Shown: positions 1-11,715, counted from the stretch's first letter. The stretch is 21,150 bases of DNA from Pelargonium cotyledonis (GCA_036897625.1 JAYMTA010001215.1:1-21150); one strand, 5' to 3'. The notes: a model not told the origin generated them from the letters alone. Numbers and translations are program-made.

Positions 1-415
1 TAAATTAATAGTTTCATATATATTTATTTTAGTGTGCACTTCGAGCTTAAGCCCCAAAGGACCTTTGCATCTCAAGCGCGCTTTGAGCTTTTTAAAACAC
101 TATGTAGTACGATAAACCAAAGTGAATAAGCCATCATGGTGGCAATTTCTTCATTTGCAAGTATGCAACTGAAGTCAACATAACTGATCCTCATTATGTG
201 ACTTTATGAAGGGCAGAAACTGCTCAGTACTATTTGTCTCGTATATCCTGTCTAGAGAATCAGATAGGCTTTTATTCTTCCCCTATCTCTCTTTAGTTGG
301 AGAATGATTTACTAATGACATATTTCCGATCTCTTCAATGTGAACTTCAAAGAAGTTCTATTAACGAGTGCTGTGGCCAATCCATTAACAAGTATATATC
401 ATTTTCCTATTATAG
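1..415 (+). other. Partial PNP1 intron at left edge
   Basis: AT-rich sequence with no open segment recognisable as PNPase. It ends in TATAG at 411-415, which I take as the acceptor of the first visible exon. A later GAG at 425-427 would be an unusual acceptor. Using 416 adds the in-frame residues FFSE before [10 protein letters not shown], which fits what I recall of plant relatives. Confidence 0.6.
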
Positions 416-3400
416 TTTTTTTCCGAGGTTGATGTGAAGCTGGTATTTAAAGAAGTTACATCCAAATTCCTGCGGAGACGTATTGTGGAGGTTTGAAATC
501 TTTCTCATTGTAAATAATGAAAAAAAGTGTCCATAATCATATTTCGTGAGACTGTTGTTACTCTTATATTTCTATTGTCATGAATCTATTTATCTTCTTC
601 TTAGATGCATGAACTCTTTAACATATTTGCGGACAAATTAATTCACTGAATCTATAAGCTCTTTAGTTCATCAGCCATACAACATCTTACATTTATAGAT
701 ACCAATTCCTGAAACAGATCGCAAGAATCTTCGCCAACAAAAGGACAAATAAATATTCTCTGGGTGCTTGTTGTTAGAGGATGTAAGGAGATAGTTGTAC
801 CATTTCCCTTTTTGATATACAGATCACATGATTTTTTTTTCATGTTTCTTTAATTTTTGGATGAACAAATGTTATTATGGTTTCAACAATAGTAAATTCC
901 ATGTTGATAGCTCTATGAAAAATGGCTACGCTTCTTTTTTCTGCTAGACTGTTTTTGAAGGCAGTGTAGGTGGCTATGAGTTGAACCCTACTGGATAGGA
1001 TATTTTAGGACCATATATGCCTGTTGCTTCTCGAGCTTTGGTTATCTGTGATAGGCTTCTGCATGGTTCTCTTAGAAACAGGCATTTTCATTATTTATTT
1101 ACTTGTAACAAGTAATAACAATTCCAGTATGATACTTTGCTCCATCTCCCTTACTCATCTGTTCAGGTCCTCTGCATTGTTTTGCATGGTTTTGCCTTTC
1201 TAGGAAGCCTGCAATATTTGCAAATTCCATTTAGCAATTAGAATGCATTTAGTCTCCTTGGACCTTGTTTGTAGTTCTTTTTGGGTGAAGGTTCATTATT
1301 TCCTCCTCTTTTAGGTGTAACTTCTAACCTTTATCTCAGTAAAGCTTCAAGCCCCAACAGATAGTATGCTTTATGCACACACCAAAAGCATTGGAAGTGT
1401 GCTTTAGCTGCATTTTGCTCCTCTTTTTACTGTTAAAAAACACACTTTTCACTAAAATTGCAGTTTAGCTGCATTTTAAGTGTTGCTCTCACTAACAATA
1501 TGTATCCACCGCTATAGAGTTTTGTCCTACTTCTGCTAGAAAACATTGGTTCATTAGATTATAAGGTTAATTATATGATTCTAATCTTTTTTCCTTGGCA
1601 CCCAAATGTATTATTTCCATGAATTTACTCGATCCTCATATCGTAAGTATTTCTAACACTGTTTTGGATGACATTTGGTGCCATATTCTTGTGCAAATCT
1701 TTGTTGCACATTTCCTTAAAACATATACTGTTTCTTCATTATGTTTATGTTGGAAAGGAAGAGGGAGTGACCTGAAAACTATAGCTGATTTCAATCCCAT
1801 TGTTTGCTTGTGTGTGTGTTGGGTGACATGATTGATGCTAATTAGGTCATCTTTTGCTCTCAAAACTTATTCTGCTTGTGGCAGGGAGGGAAAAGAAGTG
1901 ATGGGCGAGCTTCAGATGAGATTCGTCCAATTAACTCAAGATGTGGGCTACTTCCTAGGGCACATGGAAGTGCTCTTTTCACACGTGGGGAAACACAGGT
2001 TTAAATGTCTTATAGTTTCTAATCTTAATTTTATGCCTGTATATATTAATTGTTTAGTACACAGGAAATATTCTTCATATTCCATTTTTATTTTTTTTGC
2101 ATTATTTCCCTTTTTATAATAAAAAAAATCATATTTCCCCACTTTGGTTTGAAAATTTTCCCTATAGTTTAATAATAAAAAATTCTTGCCCTCACTAAAG
2201 TTTGAAGTTTGCTGCTAGAGTTCAATAAATTTTAATTATATTTTGTTTTTACTATCAATAAAAAATATATATATTTTTAAATCATCAATAAAATATTCTA
2301 CAATTATCCCTGTCTGTATGTCAATATTTCAAAAGTTCAAAGGTGAGTTGGTTCACAAAGTTATTGTGTTCCTATCTATGCAGCTTTGTTATATATAATC
2401 AAGCTTGTTTGCTCTCCTGATATTATCACTGCTGATATCAATAGATATACTTGATCCTTTTCAAAATCATTAATGCTTTCAATTTCAAATCACAGCTGTT
2501 GCTTCATATTTCTAGACAAATCCCCTTTGAGTCCTGCATGTTTTGGTGCTGCAGTAACTATTCAAATGTTAATCATTTTAAAATCGGGTTGCACATAATT
2601 TTTATGTCCAATATCTTCAACTTCTTCCTTTGCAAATAATCATAGTTACCAGAGTAGGTGATATTGTATATATTTGTAGCTCGTCAACATCTTTCTATAT
2701 GGTTTATTTTGAGTCTCTTTTGACAGTCATTAGCAGTGGTTACACTCGGTGATAGACAAATGGCACAGAGAATAGACAACCTTGAGGGTCAGGATGAATG
2801 GAAGAAATTCTATCTTCAGGTTCTACATAAAAAACTTTTTTCTCTTCAGTCTTTTTGTCCAGTTAAGAGTTTGGTGGAAATATATGCATATTTCTCTGCA
2901 TATGTTTCTGATTTGCTGTTATGCTCCTCCAGTGATATGTTGACTTAGGTCTCTAACTATTAAATAAAATTATAACTGACCCTTTTCTACCTTGATTTCG
3001 TAAATCAAATTGTTTGGTCATTTTAATAAATTTTAACTCATTTCGCATTTTGCACATATTTTGTGTGAATGGTTGTTGTGGATTTCATATGGTAAATAAA
3101 AAAAAAATCAAAACTCCCATTCCTCCCCCCTCCCCCGATGTTGTAACAATTTGGTTGAGTTTCACTTGTTATGTTTGCAGCCACTTCTGATGCTTTTTGA
3201 ACTTTGAGAAATATGGTCCATTATAAAGTTATATAACATAGCTGATTTACATAAAATAGAAATGTATTTTATTTGTAATTTGGTAGGTAACTTTTCCTCA
3301 CAAATAGTTCACTCTCTGTTTTTCATTGAAGTGAATTTTTTGTGAATAAATTTCTGAAATGACAGATTGTGTATTTGGTTACCATTCTGCTTGTATGGAC

Positions 3401-6400
3401 CTCTTTGTGCTTTTGTTGTATGGGACTATCACAATTATGCTGTATACCATGTGTGATGCTTCTGCTCACATGTCACTGTATGAATATGACATGATGACTG
3501 TAATTTGTTTGGTGTCTGTATCAAAATTTCTCTCTTAATCATGTCAACGACCCCTATAGTAAATACTTATATTTGGAATCTCAAGACCTTTTTCTCATTT
3601 ATGGGAATATTCAGTCTGGCTAGCCATTAACAGTGAAGCAATTCTCGGTTTCTTTTTCCAGTATTCATTTCCTCCATCATGTGTTGGAGAAGTTGGGCGT
3701 ATGGGAGCACCTAGCAGAAGAGAAGTGGGTCATGGAATGCTTGCAGAGAGAGCACTTGAGCCTGTCATGCCTTCTGATGATGATTTTCCTTACACCATCC
3801 GTGTTGAAAGCACCATCACCGAGAGTAATGGTTCCTCAAGGTGGATTATTGTCCCAAACTTCTTACTCTTATGTATATATAATAACTTTAGTTTATTAAG
3901 GAGTTTTTTTTCGCGAATATAACATGGCCTCTATTATCTTCACTTAGAAGTTAGAATTTCATATCTTATATATTGTCTGTTCAATTGAGATCTTAATTGC
4001 CTGCTACTTTCTGTAATAGTATGGCATCCGTTTGTGGAGGTTGCTTAGCATTGCAAGACGCTGGGGTTCCAATAAAGGGCTCTATTGCTGGGATTGCGAT
4101 GGGTATGGTTTTAGAAACTAAAGAATTTGGAGGTGATGGAACACCACTTATTCTATCTGACATAACTGGATCTGAGGATGCATCTGGGGACATGGATTTT
4201 AAGGTCATATTTAATTTTCTTGTCTTAGTCTGTTCAATTAATTTTACTCATAAGGTCTATATATTTGGTAGTCATCATATCCTGAAACCTTTTTGGTGTG
4301 ATTGTAGGTTGCTGGAAATGAAGATGGTATAACTGCATTTCAAATGGACATAAAGGTAATTTTTCATTCTAGCAATGTTAGTTTTTTAAAGATTCACTTC
4401 ATCTGGCTCAGTATTCCTATCATGTTTTATATAAATATCCCAGTAGTTTATATTTGTTTCCTGATACTAGAAAGCCAAATGAGTTTGGCTACTGGCTACG
4501 GGTCTTTTATAATTAATAACTCATATTTGCTATGATAGGTTGGGGGAGTTACTTTACCTGTAATGAGAGAGGCACTCTTACAAGGAAAATACGGCCGGAA
4601 GCATATTCTTGGTAAAGTTCACTAATAAGCACTGCCTTTGCTTAGGAAAATATGTTTTGTTAATATGTTATAGGCGTGCTGCTGTAGAAAGGATACTATG
4701 AATCTTGAAATCATTTTGACTATAAAGCGAAATCATTTTCCTGTAGGAAGATATGTTTTGTCAATATGTTATAGGTGTAGCCTATTATTTTATTTGGATT
4801 AAGAAAGCTGTTGTAGTTAAAACTGTTATTAGAGAACAAAATGGGGTACAATGTTCAAATGTCATCTGCACTTGTAAGTTTGAATATTTGGTACTCTCTC
4901 CATCGATTTAACTGTCTTGAATTATCCTTCATATCTTGATTTTTAAGATAGCTATTTTAATTTGTCGCAACATTGACTACTTTTCTTTTAAGGAGGCCTC
5001 TAAATATTTTTAAATATGAGGACAATTCGAATTGAACTTCTAGAATTTAATTCATTGATCAATTGCATAGTCCAATTAATTACAAAACATTATACTCGAG
5101 TCTTGGAGTACATGAGAATATTTTCTCTCATTTTGGAGAATTAGGACTAGTCTCTAATTCTAACTTGTCTCCTTTGCCCGATTCACATCTATGAATTGGA
5201 TCTTGTAACTTTTATTCTGCTGTATTTAGCTCTTTGGAGAGTGTCTAGTCATGCTGTGTTCCTTAAGAGTTGAGTTGGTCTACTCTTAGAGTTACTTTGG
5301 TCTCTTGATAGTATTATGAATATAAATCATTCGTTTTAGTTCTATGATTTCTGTGCTGAAGGCGCAAGGGTCTTTTCATCATTTATTTCTCATTACTTGC
5401 ATTCTTTTCCCTGTTGTCTTGTTTCGAACTACTTCTCACTCTGTATGTATGCTTACCCGGGTATAATTGGTAAAAGATTTTCTTTTTTACCATTTTACAT
5501 TTCATTCTAGAATCTGTGAGTTGTCATCTGTGGCTGCCGCTTTTCAACTCCAAATTATTTTTAAGCTCCTTCTGTCATTGCTACAAAACATAAAATAAGA
5601 ATGGACCCACAGACTAAATTCTTATAAAGGAGTGATCCATCTGACCGAAGGTTGTTGAAATGAGGTCAAATTTCTTACCAGCCTGCAAAAAGGTCTTTAT
5701 TGAAAAAAAAATCGCTAACTCTAACCCAAAACCTTGTGCTAATAGGTGGAAAAACCAACTCGTATATCAAGTTGCAGCAAACTTCACATTCTTTTAATGT
5801 GGGATACATTAACACCCTCCTCACGTACAGGCCGAATAACATAACAGACCCTACACATGGACGAAGAAGGGAGGCAACAATTCACTAGACCCAAACAAAA
5901 TCATCTCTAGTTATGTTAAACTTAACTTCAACTCAAAAACTTAAGCCAATAGATGGAGATCCTTACTTGTATATCAAGTGACAACAAACTTCACATTCTT
6001 TCAATGTGGGATACATTAACTCTATCTAAAGTGAACATACATGGGTGAAGGCTTGGGTTGCTTTTTACTCTAATGAGAATGATCAGTTTTGGTTGTGTAA
6101 TAAAATGCTCTCTTTATTTGACTAGATTGCAGCATATGTAGTGCCTTTATGTTGGAGATCTTGAACTTGTCTCCTAGAAATCGTATTTTTTCTTATTCGT
6201 TTCTAATTATTTAATGATTATTTCTTCTTTACTTCAGCTGAAATGTCAAAATGCACACCTCCCCCTTCAAAAAAGCTGTCTAGCTACGCCCCAGTTATTC
6301 ATATTATGAAGGTTTGTTATCTGTTATTGATATATACTATTGCCAATTCTATTAACACTGATTACGCTATTTAACTCTTTTGGCGGCTATGTTGGTCCTT

Positions 6401-7457
6401 TTATAGGTCCAACCAGATAAAGTCAATCTTATCATTGGCCCTGGTGGGAAGAAAATAAAGAGTATAATTGAAGAAAGTGGAGTGGAGGCTATCGACACGG
6501 AGATCAATGGAACTGTAAGAGCAGATTAGGACCTTATCCTTCATGTGTTTAGTTGATATGATATACTCGTTACTGAAACTCATCTGTGGCATTTGCAGGT
6601 CAAAATTAGCGCAAGGGATTTGTCTAGTCTAGAAAAGGCTAAGACCATCATTAGTAGTCTGACGTTGGTTCCTGTTGTTGGTGATATATATAGGTCTCTT
6701 GCTTTTATTGTTTTCAATTCTTTTTTCTTATATATAACTTGAGCAAAAAAATATAAACTTGAAATTACTGTCTTTTCATTGTTATCACGGTAAGGCATTT
6801 TGAAGATTTGTATAGATCTCTTTTTATTATAAGATTTTTCAATACCTTCTTCTCCCAAGCCCAAGTGAAAAATATAACTCAAATGACTGTATTTTGTTAA
6901 GGCATTATAACCCCTGCTTCTGAAATTAGTACGGGAAAGCTCAAACAAGCAGTTGCCCACTTGTCTAAGTGATTCATTCCCCAGAAGATTCAATTAGTGT
7001 ACCTTTTTAGCAAAACTTTCAAATTCTTTCTTTAGTTTTGTACTTATAATGAAAATTTTCTCAAATTTATACAAGATGTATGATCACGAACATACAGTTA
7101 ATGCTCATTGGGTCTTCATGGGTAGTTTGGAAATTGTATGCTTTAGTGATGCACATTCCTGCTTGGTTGGTTAAGATTTTGGAAGTTTTTGACTCTGGTC
7201 TCTAACTGATCAGGAACTGTGAGATCAAAGCAATTGCTGCCTATGGAGCTTTTGTTGAGATCGCCCCTGGGCGTGAGGTATGCATTCCATCTCAATTCGC
7301 ACTAAACACAATTTTTGTCACTATTTACTTTGATTTCGTTTGTCAAGTTCAACTTGTTTGTCGCTTAAGCATGTTTCAATTTTTGATGGGAATATGATAA
7401 TGTAATTGCTATTTTCAAAATATCACAAATAATTGATGATAATTATGGATATTGAAA

Positions 7458-7507
<50 letters not shown>

Positions 7508-8972
7508 GTCGTATCCAGGACATTACATGGCTGGGATAGATCAGCAAATTATCATTGGTTTATCACTTTCTTGTTTTGAACTTGCTGCAGGGACTTTGCC
7601 ATGTTAGTGAACTTTCTTCAAATTGGCTTGCAAAGACAGAAGATGTAAGTATGCAGCCTCTTTTTCTTTTTCCTGATCAGTGCTCAATGATATACAGCTC
7701 ATGGTGGGTTAACCTTTTTTATTTATGCTGTCACAGGCTTTTAAAGTTGGGGATCATATTGATGTTAAACTCGTTGAGGTTTGGAACTTCTTTCTTATTC
7801 ATGTGTTATTTGTGCATTTTTATGTTTCAATATGTTGTTAATTGTTAAATGCTCTTCAATTCTTAAAACCAGTTTTCATATTTGTCAACACCTCCACAAT
7901 GGTACTGCTTTTGCATCAGCTGTTTGCTTAAATATCTATAGACTGTAGGGATCATGAAACAAAGTACTATCTTAACCTACTAAATTTCCTCGGCAAACAA
8001 AATAATCCTCTATATTCAGAATTCCAAAACAAGGTTTCCAACCAAGAGGTTTTACAGCATCGTCTATTTGTATATTGCAGTTTCAAATTAGAGCTCCGTG
8101 ATTTACATGATTCTAAATGTTTTTATTTTGGTTTCTGTGATTTCATTGTAGAAGGTCTGAGACTTTTTCATTCTTTTTTATCCTGATTAAGCTTAATATG
8201 ATGTTTTGGATTGGCTGTTAATTTGTTTTCAAGTGCCCTTGCCTTCGATTTTTTTAATCTGTATTTCATTTGAATAAATCATGCCATTTCGTTAAATTTT
8301 TGAAACTACATTCAAAAGTTTTGACAAGTTTGAATTGGGTATCTATAATGGCATTGCCAGATCTACATGCCATTTGGAATTGCTATCTTTTTTTTCTTTT
8401 TCTTTTTTGATTTTTGAATACTTGGTGGAGTAGTGTAGCTTCTTTTTAACCTTAATTAATCAATTCCCTACTGCTTATTAAACTACTTTTTTTTTTTCTT
8501 TTTAATACTGATGATTTTGCATTTAATGGGAGTCGTTTGTGCTTGATTTTCTCATTCCAATTTTTATTATTGTGTAATGCAGATAAATGATAAGGGACAG
8601 CTTCGCCTTAGCCGTAAAGCACTTCTTCCTCCTGACACAGATTCGGAAACTGGGGCAAAGCCACAGAAAGATACGACCGCTTCACAAAAAGCACCTGATA
8701 AGGGCACATCCAAAAGAGACGTGTATGTGCCAAAGAGTCGCTTAGCTGCAGGGAACACCGAACAGTCCAAGGAAAAGTCCAGCGATCAGTCACTTGTAAG
8801 CTCCTCAAAAAGTAATGCATCAGAGGATACCCTTCTACCGCAAAAGAAGCTTGTGCAGAAAGTAGTTAGCTCTGCCACTAGCAAAGGTAGGATCAAGAAG
8901 AGCAGTGGAAAAGCAGTCAACAGTTCCAGCAATGAGGAAAATAGTTTAGTCAACGGAGAGGCTAAAATTTGA
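416..8972 (+). CDS. PNP1: Chloroplast-type polynucleotide phosphorylase, C-terminal 530 residues (5' end outside window)
   Basis: This enzyme is a phosphate-dependent 3'-to-5' exoribonuclease that can also add nucleotides to RNA 3' ends. Plastid members act in mRNA and 23S rRNA 3'-end maturation and RNA decay. Exons joined by reading frame and GT-AG sites: 416-490, 1885-1998, 2727-2819, 3662-3840, 4020-4203, 4308-4355, 4539-4611, 6238-6311, 6407-6514, 6599-6693, 7214-7277, 7591-7644, 7737-7778, 8583-8972; total 1593 nt, in frame to a TGA. In the partial protein, residues 26 to about 275 are the second RNase PH core, with the phosphate and metal site motifs [18 protein letters not shown] and GDMDFKV intact. 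Residues 281 to about 345 are KH, with the GPGG loop at 291-294. Residues about 343-415 are S1. A Ser/Lys-rich tail ends in SLVNGEAKI. From memory, plastid PNP1 of Arabidopsis ends almost the same way, and the core ([17 protein letters not shown]) is plastid rather than mitochondrial in type. The transit peptide is not visible, so location is inferred. About 390 residues should lie upstream. Confidence 0.92.
491..1884 (+). other. PNP1 intron, 1394 bp
   Basis: Intron between the exon ending RRRIVE and the exon starting GGKRSDGR. The donor is GTTTGA and the acceptor GGCAG. A 14-bp word (TTTAGCTGCATTTT) occurs twice, at 1403-1416 and 1464-1477. Short open frames in it on either strand have no recognisable protein and are chance. 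Confidence 0.75.
4644..4677. repeat. 34-bp intronic direct repeat, copy 1
   Basis: It pairs with 4745-4778: both read AGGAA(A/G)ATATGTTTTGT followed by (T/C)AATATGTTATAGG(C/T)GT. Only three positions differ, all transitions. The copies start 101 bp apart in the same intron. I do not recognise the family; a small local duplication is the simplest explanation. Confidence 0.7.
4745..4778. repeat. 34-bp intronic direct repeat, copy 2
   Basis: Partner of 4644-4677, with three transitions relative to it. Confidence 0.7.
5714..5814. repeat. Dispersed repeat fragment, copy 1 (possibly LTR-derived)
   Basis: About 100 bp that recurs at 5928-6021. The shared core contains GTATATCAAGT, CAAACTTCACATTCTTT and AATGTGGGATACATTAAC. 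Phrases like these are common dispersed repeats in eudicot genomes and I associate them with retrotransposon-derived sequence, but that assignment is from memory. No primer-binding site or polypurine tract can be seen here. Confidence 0.55.
5928..6021. repeat. Dispersed repeat fragment, copy 2 (possibly LTR-derived)
   Basis: Same-orientation partner of 5714-5814, starting about 210 bp further on, with substitutions and small indels. The sequence between the copies (CACCCTCCTCACGTACAGG and what follows) has no counterpart after copy 2. Confidence 0.55.
7463..7501. repeat. (TC)n microsatellite in PNP1 intron
   Basis: An uninterrupted TC dinucleotide run of about 19 units, about 90 bp upstream of the acceptor of the S1-encoding exon at 7591. 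Such tracts are usually polymorphic in length. Confidence 0.95.
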
Positions 8973-9700
8973 CGACTGGTATGTCCATTCTGGCTACCAG
9001 AAGTTTTTAGTTCTCAGCTTTCACGGCTTTAAAGATGGTGGAAGTTTTCAATTCTAAATGAGGTACAGAGGTAAGGCCTTAGCCACTTGTCCTTTCACAC
9101 AAACATTATCGCAATTCCAAATTTCTATTATGAATATCCCATCCTTCTCATCCCGACATTAAACTTCTAATTTCTTTGTTTATGTTGCCTCTCTTACCTG
9201 TGGTTGATTACATGTCATCAAACTTGTCGACATGTTGTATTGTTGTTGAACCTGTTTAGTATATCACCATCATTTTTTAATATCACATCTGAGATTGACG
9301 AATCTACTCGAAAACCTATCATTACTTCATGCATAGTTTACTCTTTTCAGAAGAAAACGATAGACAACGCTCTGTTCGATACCACAAAAGGAAACTAGAG
9401 TTGAGGTTTACTGATCTTCATATTTGCACTTAGACAAAATCATGTGCTATAATTTATCCTGAATCTAGTCACGAGTCCACGTGGATCATGCTTATATCAA
9501 ATGTTAGTTTGTTGATATAAAATGTCTGCCTATTGGCTGATGTTTGTGTTCGACAACACAGGAAAAGGAGTTCATGCCAAAATTTCCGCATCTGAAAAGC
9601 CTGCACTTGTTGTAATATACATTCAAAATGTTAACCAGGAGCAGAAGAAATCAAATTCGATGAAGCTCCGAGGTAAAAAGTGACATTCATGGGTGAGAAA
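8973..9700 (+). other. PNP1 3' flank: likely 3' UTR, possibly with an intron
   Basis: No protein gene seen. A consensus plant donor GTATGT starts at 8979, six bases after the stop codon. Good acceptors follow at 9349-9350 (pyrimidine-rich, CTCTTTTCAG) and near 9562 (CAACACAG). The 3' UTR may therefore be spliced. No clear AATAAA marks the polyadenylation site, so the transcript end is not placed. Confidence 0.4.
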
Positions 9701-10870
9701 CCTCTTGAATATTTGCTCGTGAATCTCATTTTTGGCATCGATGTCGTTATTTGTTATCACTATTGTAAGGTTTTGACTGAGTTGACTCTGTTTGAGTAGG
9801 CTTCTTTGAGTTTAGTGTTAATGTTATTTTCGGATTCATTGATGCTTCAATGTGCATAGAGAGACTGTAGAGCTCTTTCTCGCGAAAATTTGACTTTTAA
9901 ATTATTCTGTATTAGTGATTTATTCTAGTTTGGGTTGGAATCTACAAATTTGTGACAGCTACACTAAATGTCGTTGACTGTACCACTTCTATGTGAGTTC
10001 AAGATACAAATTCTTTTATTTTTCGTGATATAAATCTCTTTCAAGAATCTTTTGGATGGTCTCTTCTCGACAACAATGACTTGATTTTATTCGACATTAG
10101 AAGTCGAGCTTTCCCAACTCTTTGTAACTCTGTCTGGAAAAACGATATATGACATAACATATTATGAAATTTTTGTTGTAATATTTTGCCATGTGAGATA
10201 ATTTTGCGTTATTTTTCAGACTTTAAAAATCCGTTACAAATCCTCCACCCAACCCATATTAGTGATGAATGGTAAGCAACGATTTTATCGCTGCATATTA
10301 TGAAAGATGGGCTTCCATGACATGTACATATCATGCAATTTTTGAAGTTTTTATAGATCATCACTTTAAATAAATTTGGGTATGTGCATTGAATACCATA
10401 ACCAAGTTTTTGATAAGTGACAAAAGGTAAATTTTTAGGACTAGATTAGACAAAATCAACAAGAATATGTCACCTTTTTATCTAAAATAAGGTGTTATAA
10501 TTTATATTACTAGTTGCGTGGTCATTTCCAAATCCCTTTCCAATTCCTTACTATCATCTCATTGTTCAATCTTATAATGAATTTTGGTTCATTGATATTT
10601 AGTTATGTCTGGGACATACTAATTATTTATTACCAATAACAAGTGGAAAATGACTTTTCCTATGTAATATGCTAGAAATGACACGGGACAAAGTTCTCGA
10701 TTGTCATGGTATAAGTGTCATTATGCATATGTGGAAGTGATTGACAATATAGGTATCATTGATTAAATTGAGTTTATCTACTAAAATTTAAGAACTGTCT
10801 TTTATATGTTGACATACTGTAGGATGAATAGTTTTTTTTTTTTTCTGAAAGGGAATGAATAGTTGTAAGA
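9701..10870. other. Intergenic region, nothing recognised
   Basis: AT-rich DNA between the presumed PNP1 transcript end and the foldback element. No ORF with a recognisable protein, no tRNA-like box pair and no clear repeat. A poly-T run lies near 10831-10844. Confidence 0.5.
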
Positions 10871-11715
10871 GTAAAATACAGATTATCATTATGAATTGTT
10901 GAGTTCAAACGTCTAACTCTTATAAACTATGTCTCTGAACACCTAGGCCCTATCACTTGCCATTTAACGGATTCCGTTAAATTTTTGGTTGGAAAATGCT
11001 CGTCTCTCATCACATTCTAGACATGTGACTTTTATTTTATTTTTTTAAATTCTCAAAATGCCCTTAAAGAACAATGATGAACAATGAACACCCTATGAAG
11101 ATTCCAGTGCCGGAAACTTCAAGTGTTTGAAGATTCTGGTGCTGGAAATTTCAAGTGTTTGAAGTTTATGGCGAGATTTGTAGTTTCCGGCAAACAATCT
11201 TAATCAATTCTACATCTCTTATTACAAATTTGGGATCAAGTTTAAGAACAAAGAATTACAGACAATTAAACAAAACATCACAAACCAAAAATCTCATCAG
11301 AACCAAAAATTACAAACAATTTTTTTAAAAAAAATTCCAAAACGGAACCATATCTGGTCTTCTCCAAGCCGTTGTTGTTGTTGTGAACGGGTGGAACCGT
11401 GAACGCCGAAAAACTAATGAGTTTGTTGGAATCTGGAAAATTGTTGCCGGAAAACTCATGAGATTTCCGAAATATTAAAGTGTTCTTCGTTGTTCTTCAA
11501 TTTGATTGAATATGTTATGAAGAAAGGCATTTTGGGAATTTTAAAAACAATTGAAAGTCACATGCCTAGCATGTGATGAGAGAGGTAAATTTTCCGTCCA
11601 AAAATTAACGGATCCTATTAAATACAAAGTTTATATGGTCTCCACGTAATGAGCTAAAGTATACATGGGATAGATGTTTTAAGTCACTTGTACATAGAGA
11701 CTAAGTGTAATTACC
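10871..11715. mobile_element. Foldback DNA transposon relic with long diverged terminal inverted repeats
   Basis: The left arm (about 10871-11073) is the diverged reverse complement of the right arm (about 11525-11715). The best stretch is left ATTTAACGGATTCCGTTAA through CTCTCATCACAT to CATGTGACTTT, against right AAAGTCACATGCCTAGCATG, GTGATGAGAGAGG and TTAACGGATCCTATTAAAT. Weaker pairing continues inward (GAACAATGATGAACA against a reverse-complement match near 11485-11500; a Gly/Pro-neutral CCGGCAA word near 11188 against TTGCCGG near 11444). No transposase is present, so the copy is non-autonomous. Length and arm structure suggest a Mutator-like or MITE-type foldback element. I could not identify a target-site duplication, so class and exact ends are uncertain. 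Confidence 0.7.
11097..11160. repeat. Two tandem 32-bp units inside the foldback element
   Basis: Copies 11097-11128 and 11129-11160 differ at 4 of 32 positions, all transitions. Each starts GAAGATTC and ends TTCAAGTGTTT. A partial third unit (GAAG) follows. They lie in the left inner part of the element and are not mirrored as a tandem pair on the right. Confidence 0.85.

Larger units (their letters stand above)
4612..6237 (+). other. PNP1 intron, 1626 bp, largest visible in this gene
   Basis: It separates the exon ending KHIL from the exon encoding EMSKCTPPP. The donor is GTAAAG and the acceptor TTCAG; one base of the interrupted alanine codon precedes the intron and two follow it. It hosts two separate pairs of diverged direct repeats (4644-4677 with 4745-4778, and 5714-5814 with 5928-6021), so it appears to have grown by repeat insertion. 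Confidence 0.8.

Noticed and set aside
6580..6993. 137-codon open frame on the minus strand
   Set aside because: It lies opposite a PNP1 exon (6599-6693) and the following intron, has no recognisable domain, and its path crosses intron sequence. Chance antisense frame.
8567..8820. Two minus-strand frames of 67 and 70 codons
   Set aside because: They are antisense shadows of the last PNP1 exon, whose plus-strand frame is clearly the real one.
416..8972. Assignment of the PNPase to mitochondria (PNP2)
   Set aside because: The core and the C-terminal tail match the plastid form better. The mitochondrial form, as I recall it, differs around the metal-binding motif. The transit peptide that would settle it is outside the window.
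9204..9398. 64-codon plus-strand frame downstream of PNP1
   Set aside because: Low-complexity composition and no recognisable protein. It also overlaps a possible 3'-UTR intron.
9562..9684. Coding extension of the PNP1 C-terminus
   Set aside because: The protein already ends in SLVNGEAKI, which resembles the known plastid PNP1 end. The downstream open segment is kept only as a low-weight finding about 3'-UTR splicing.
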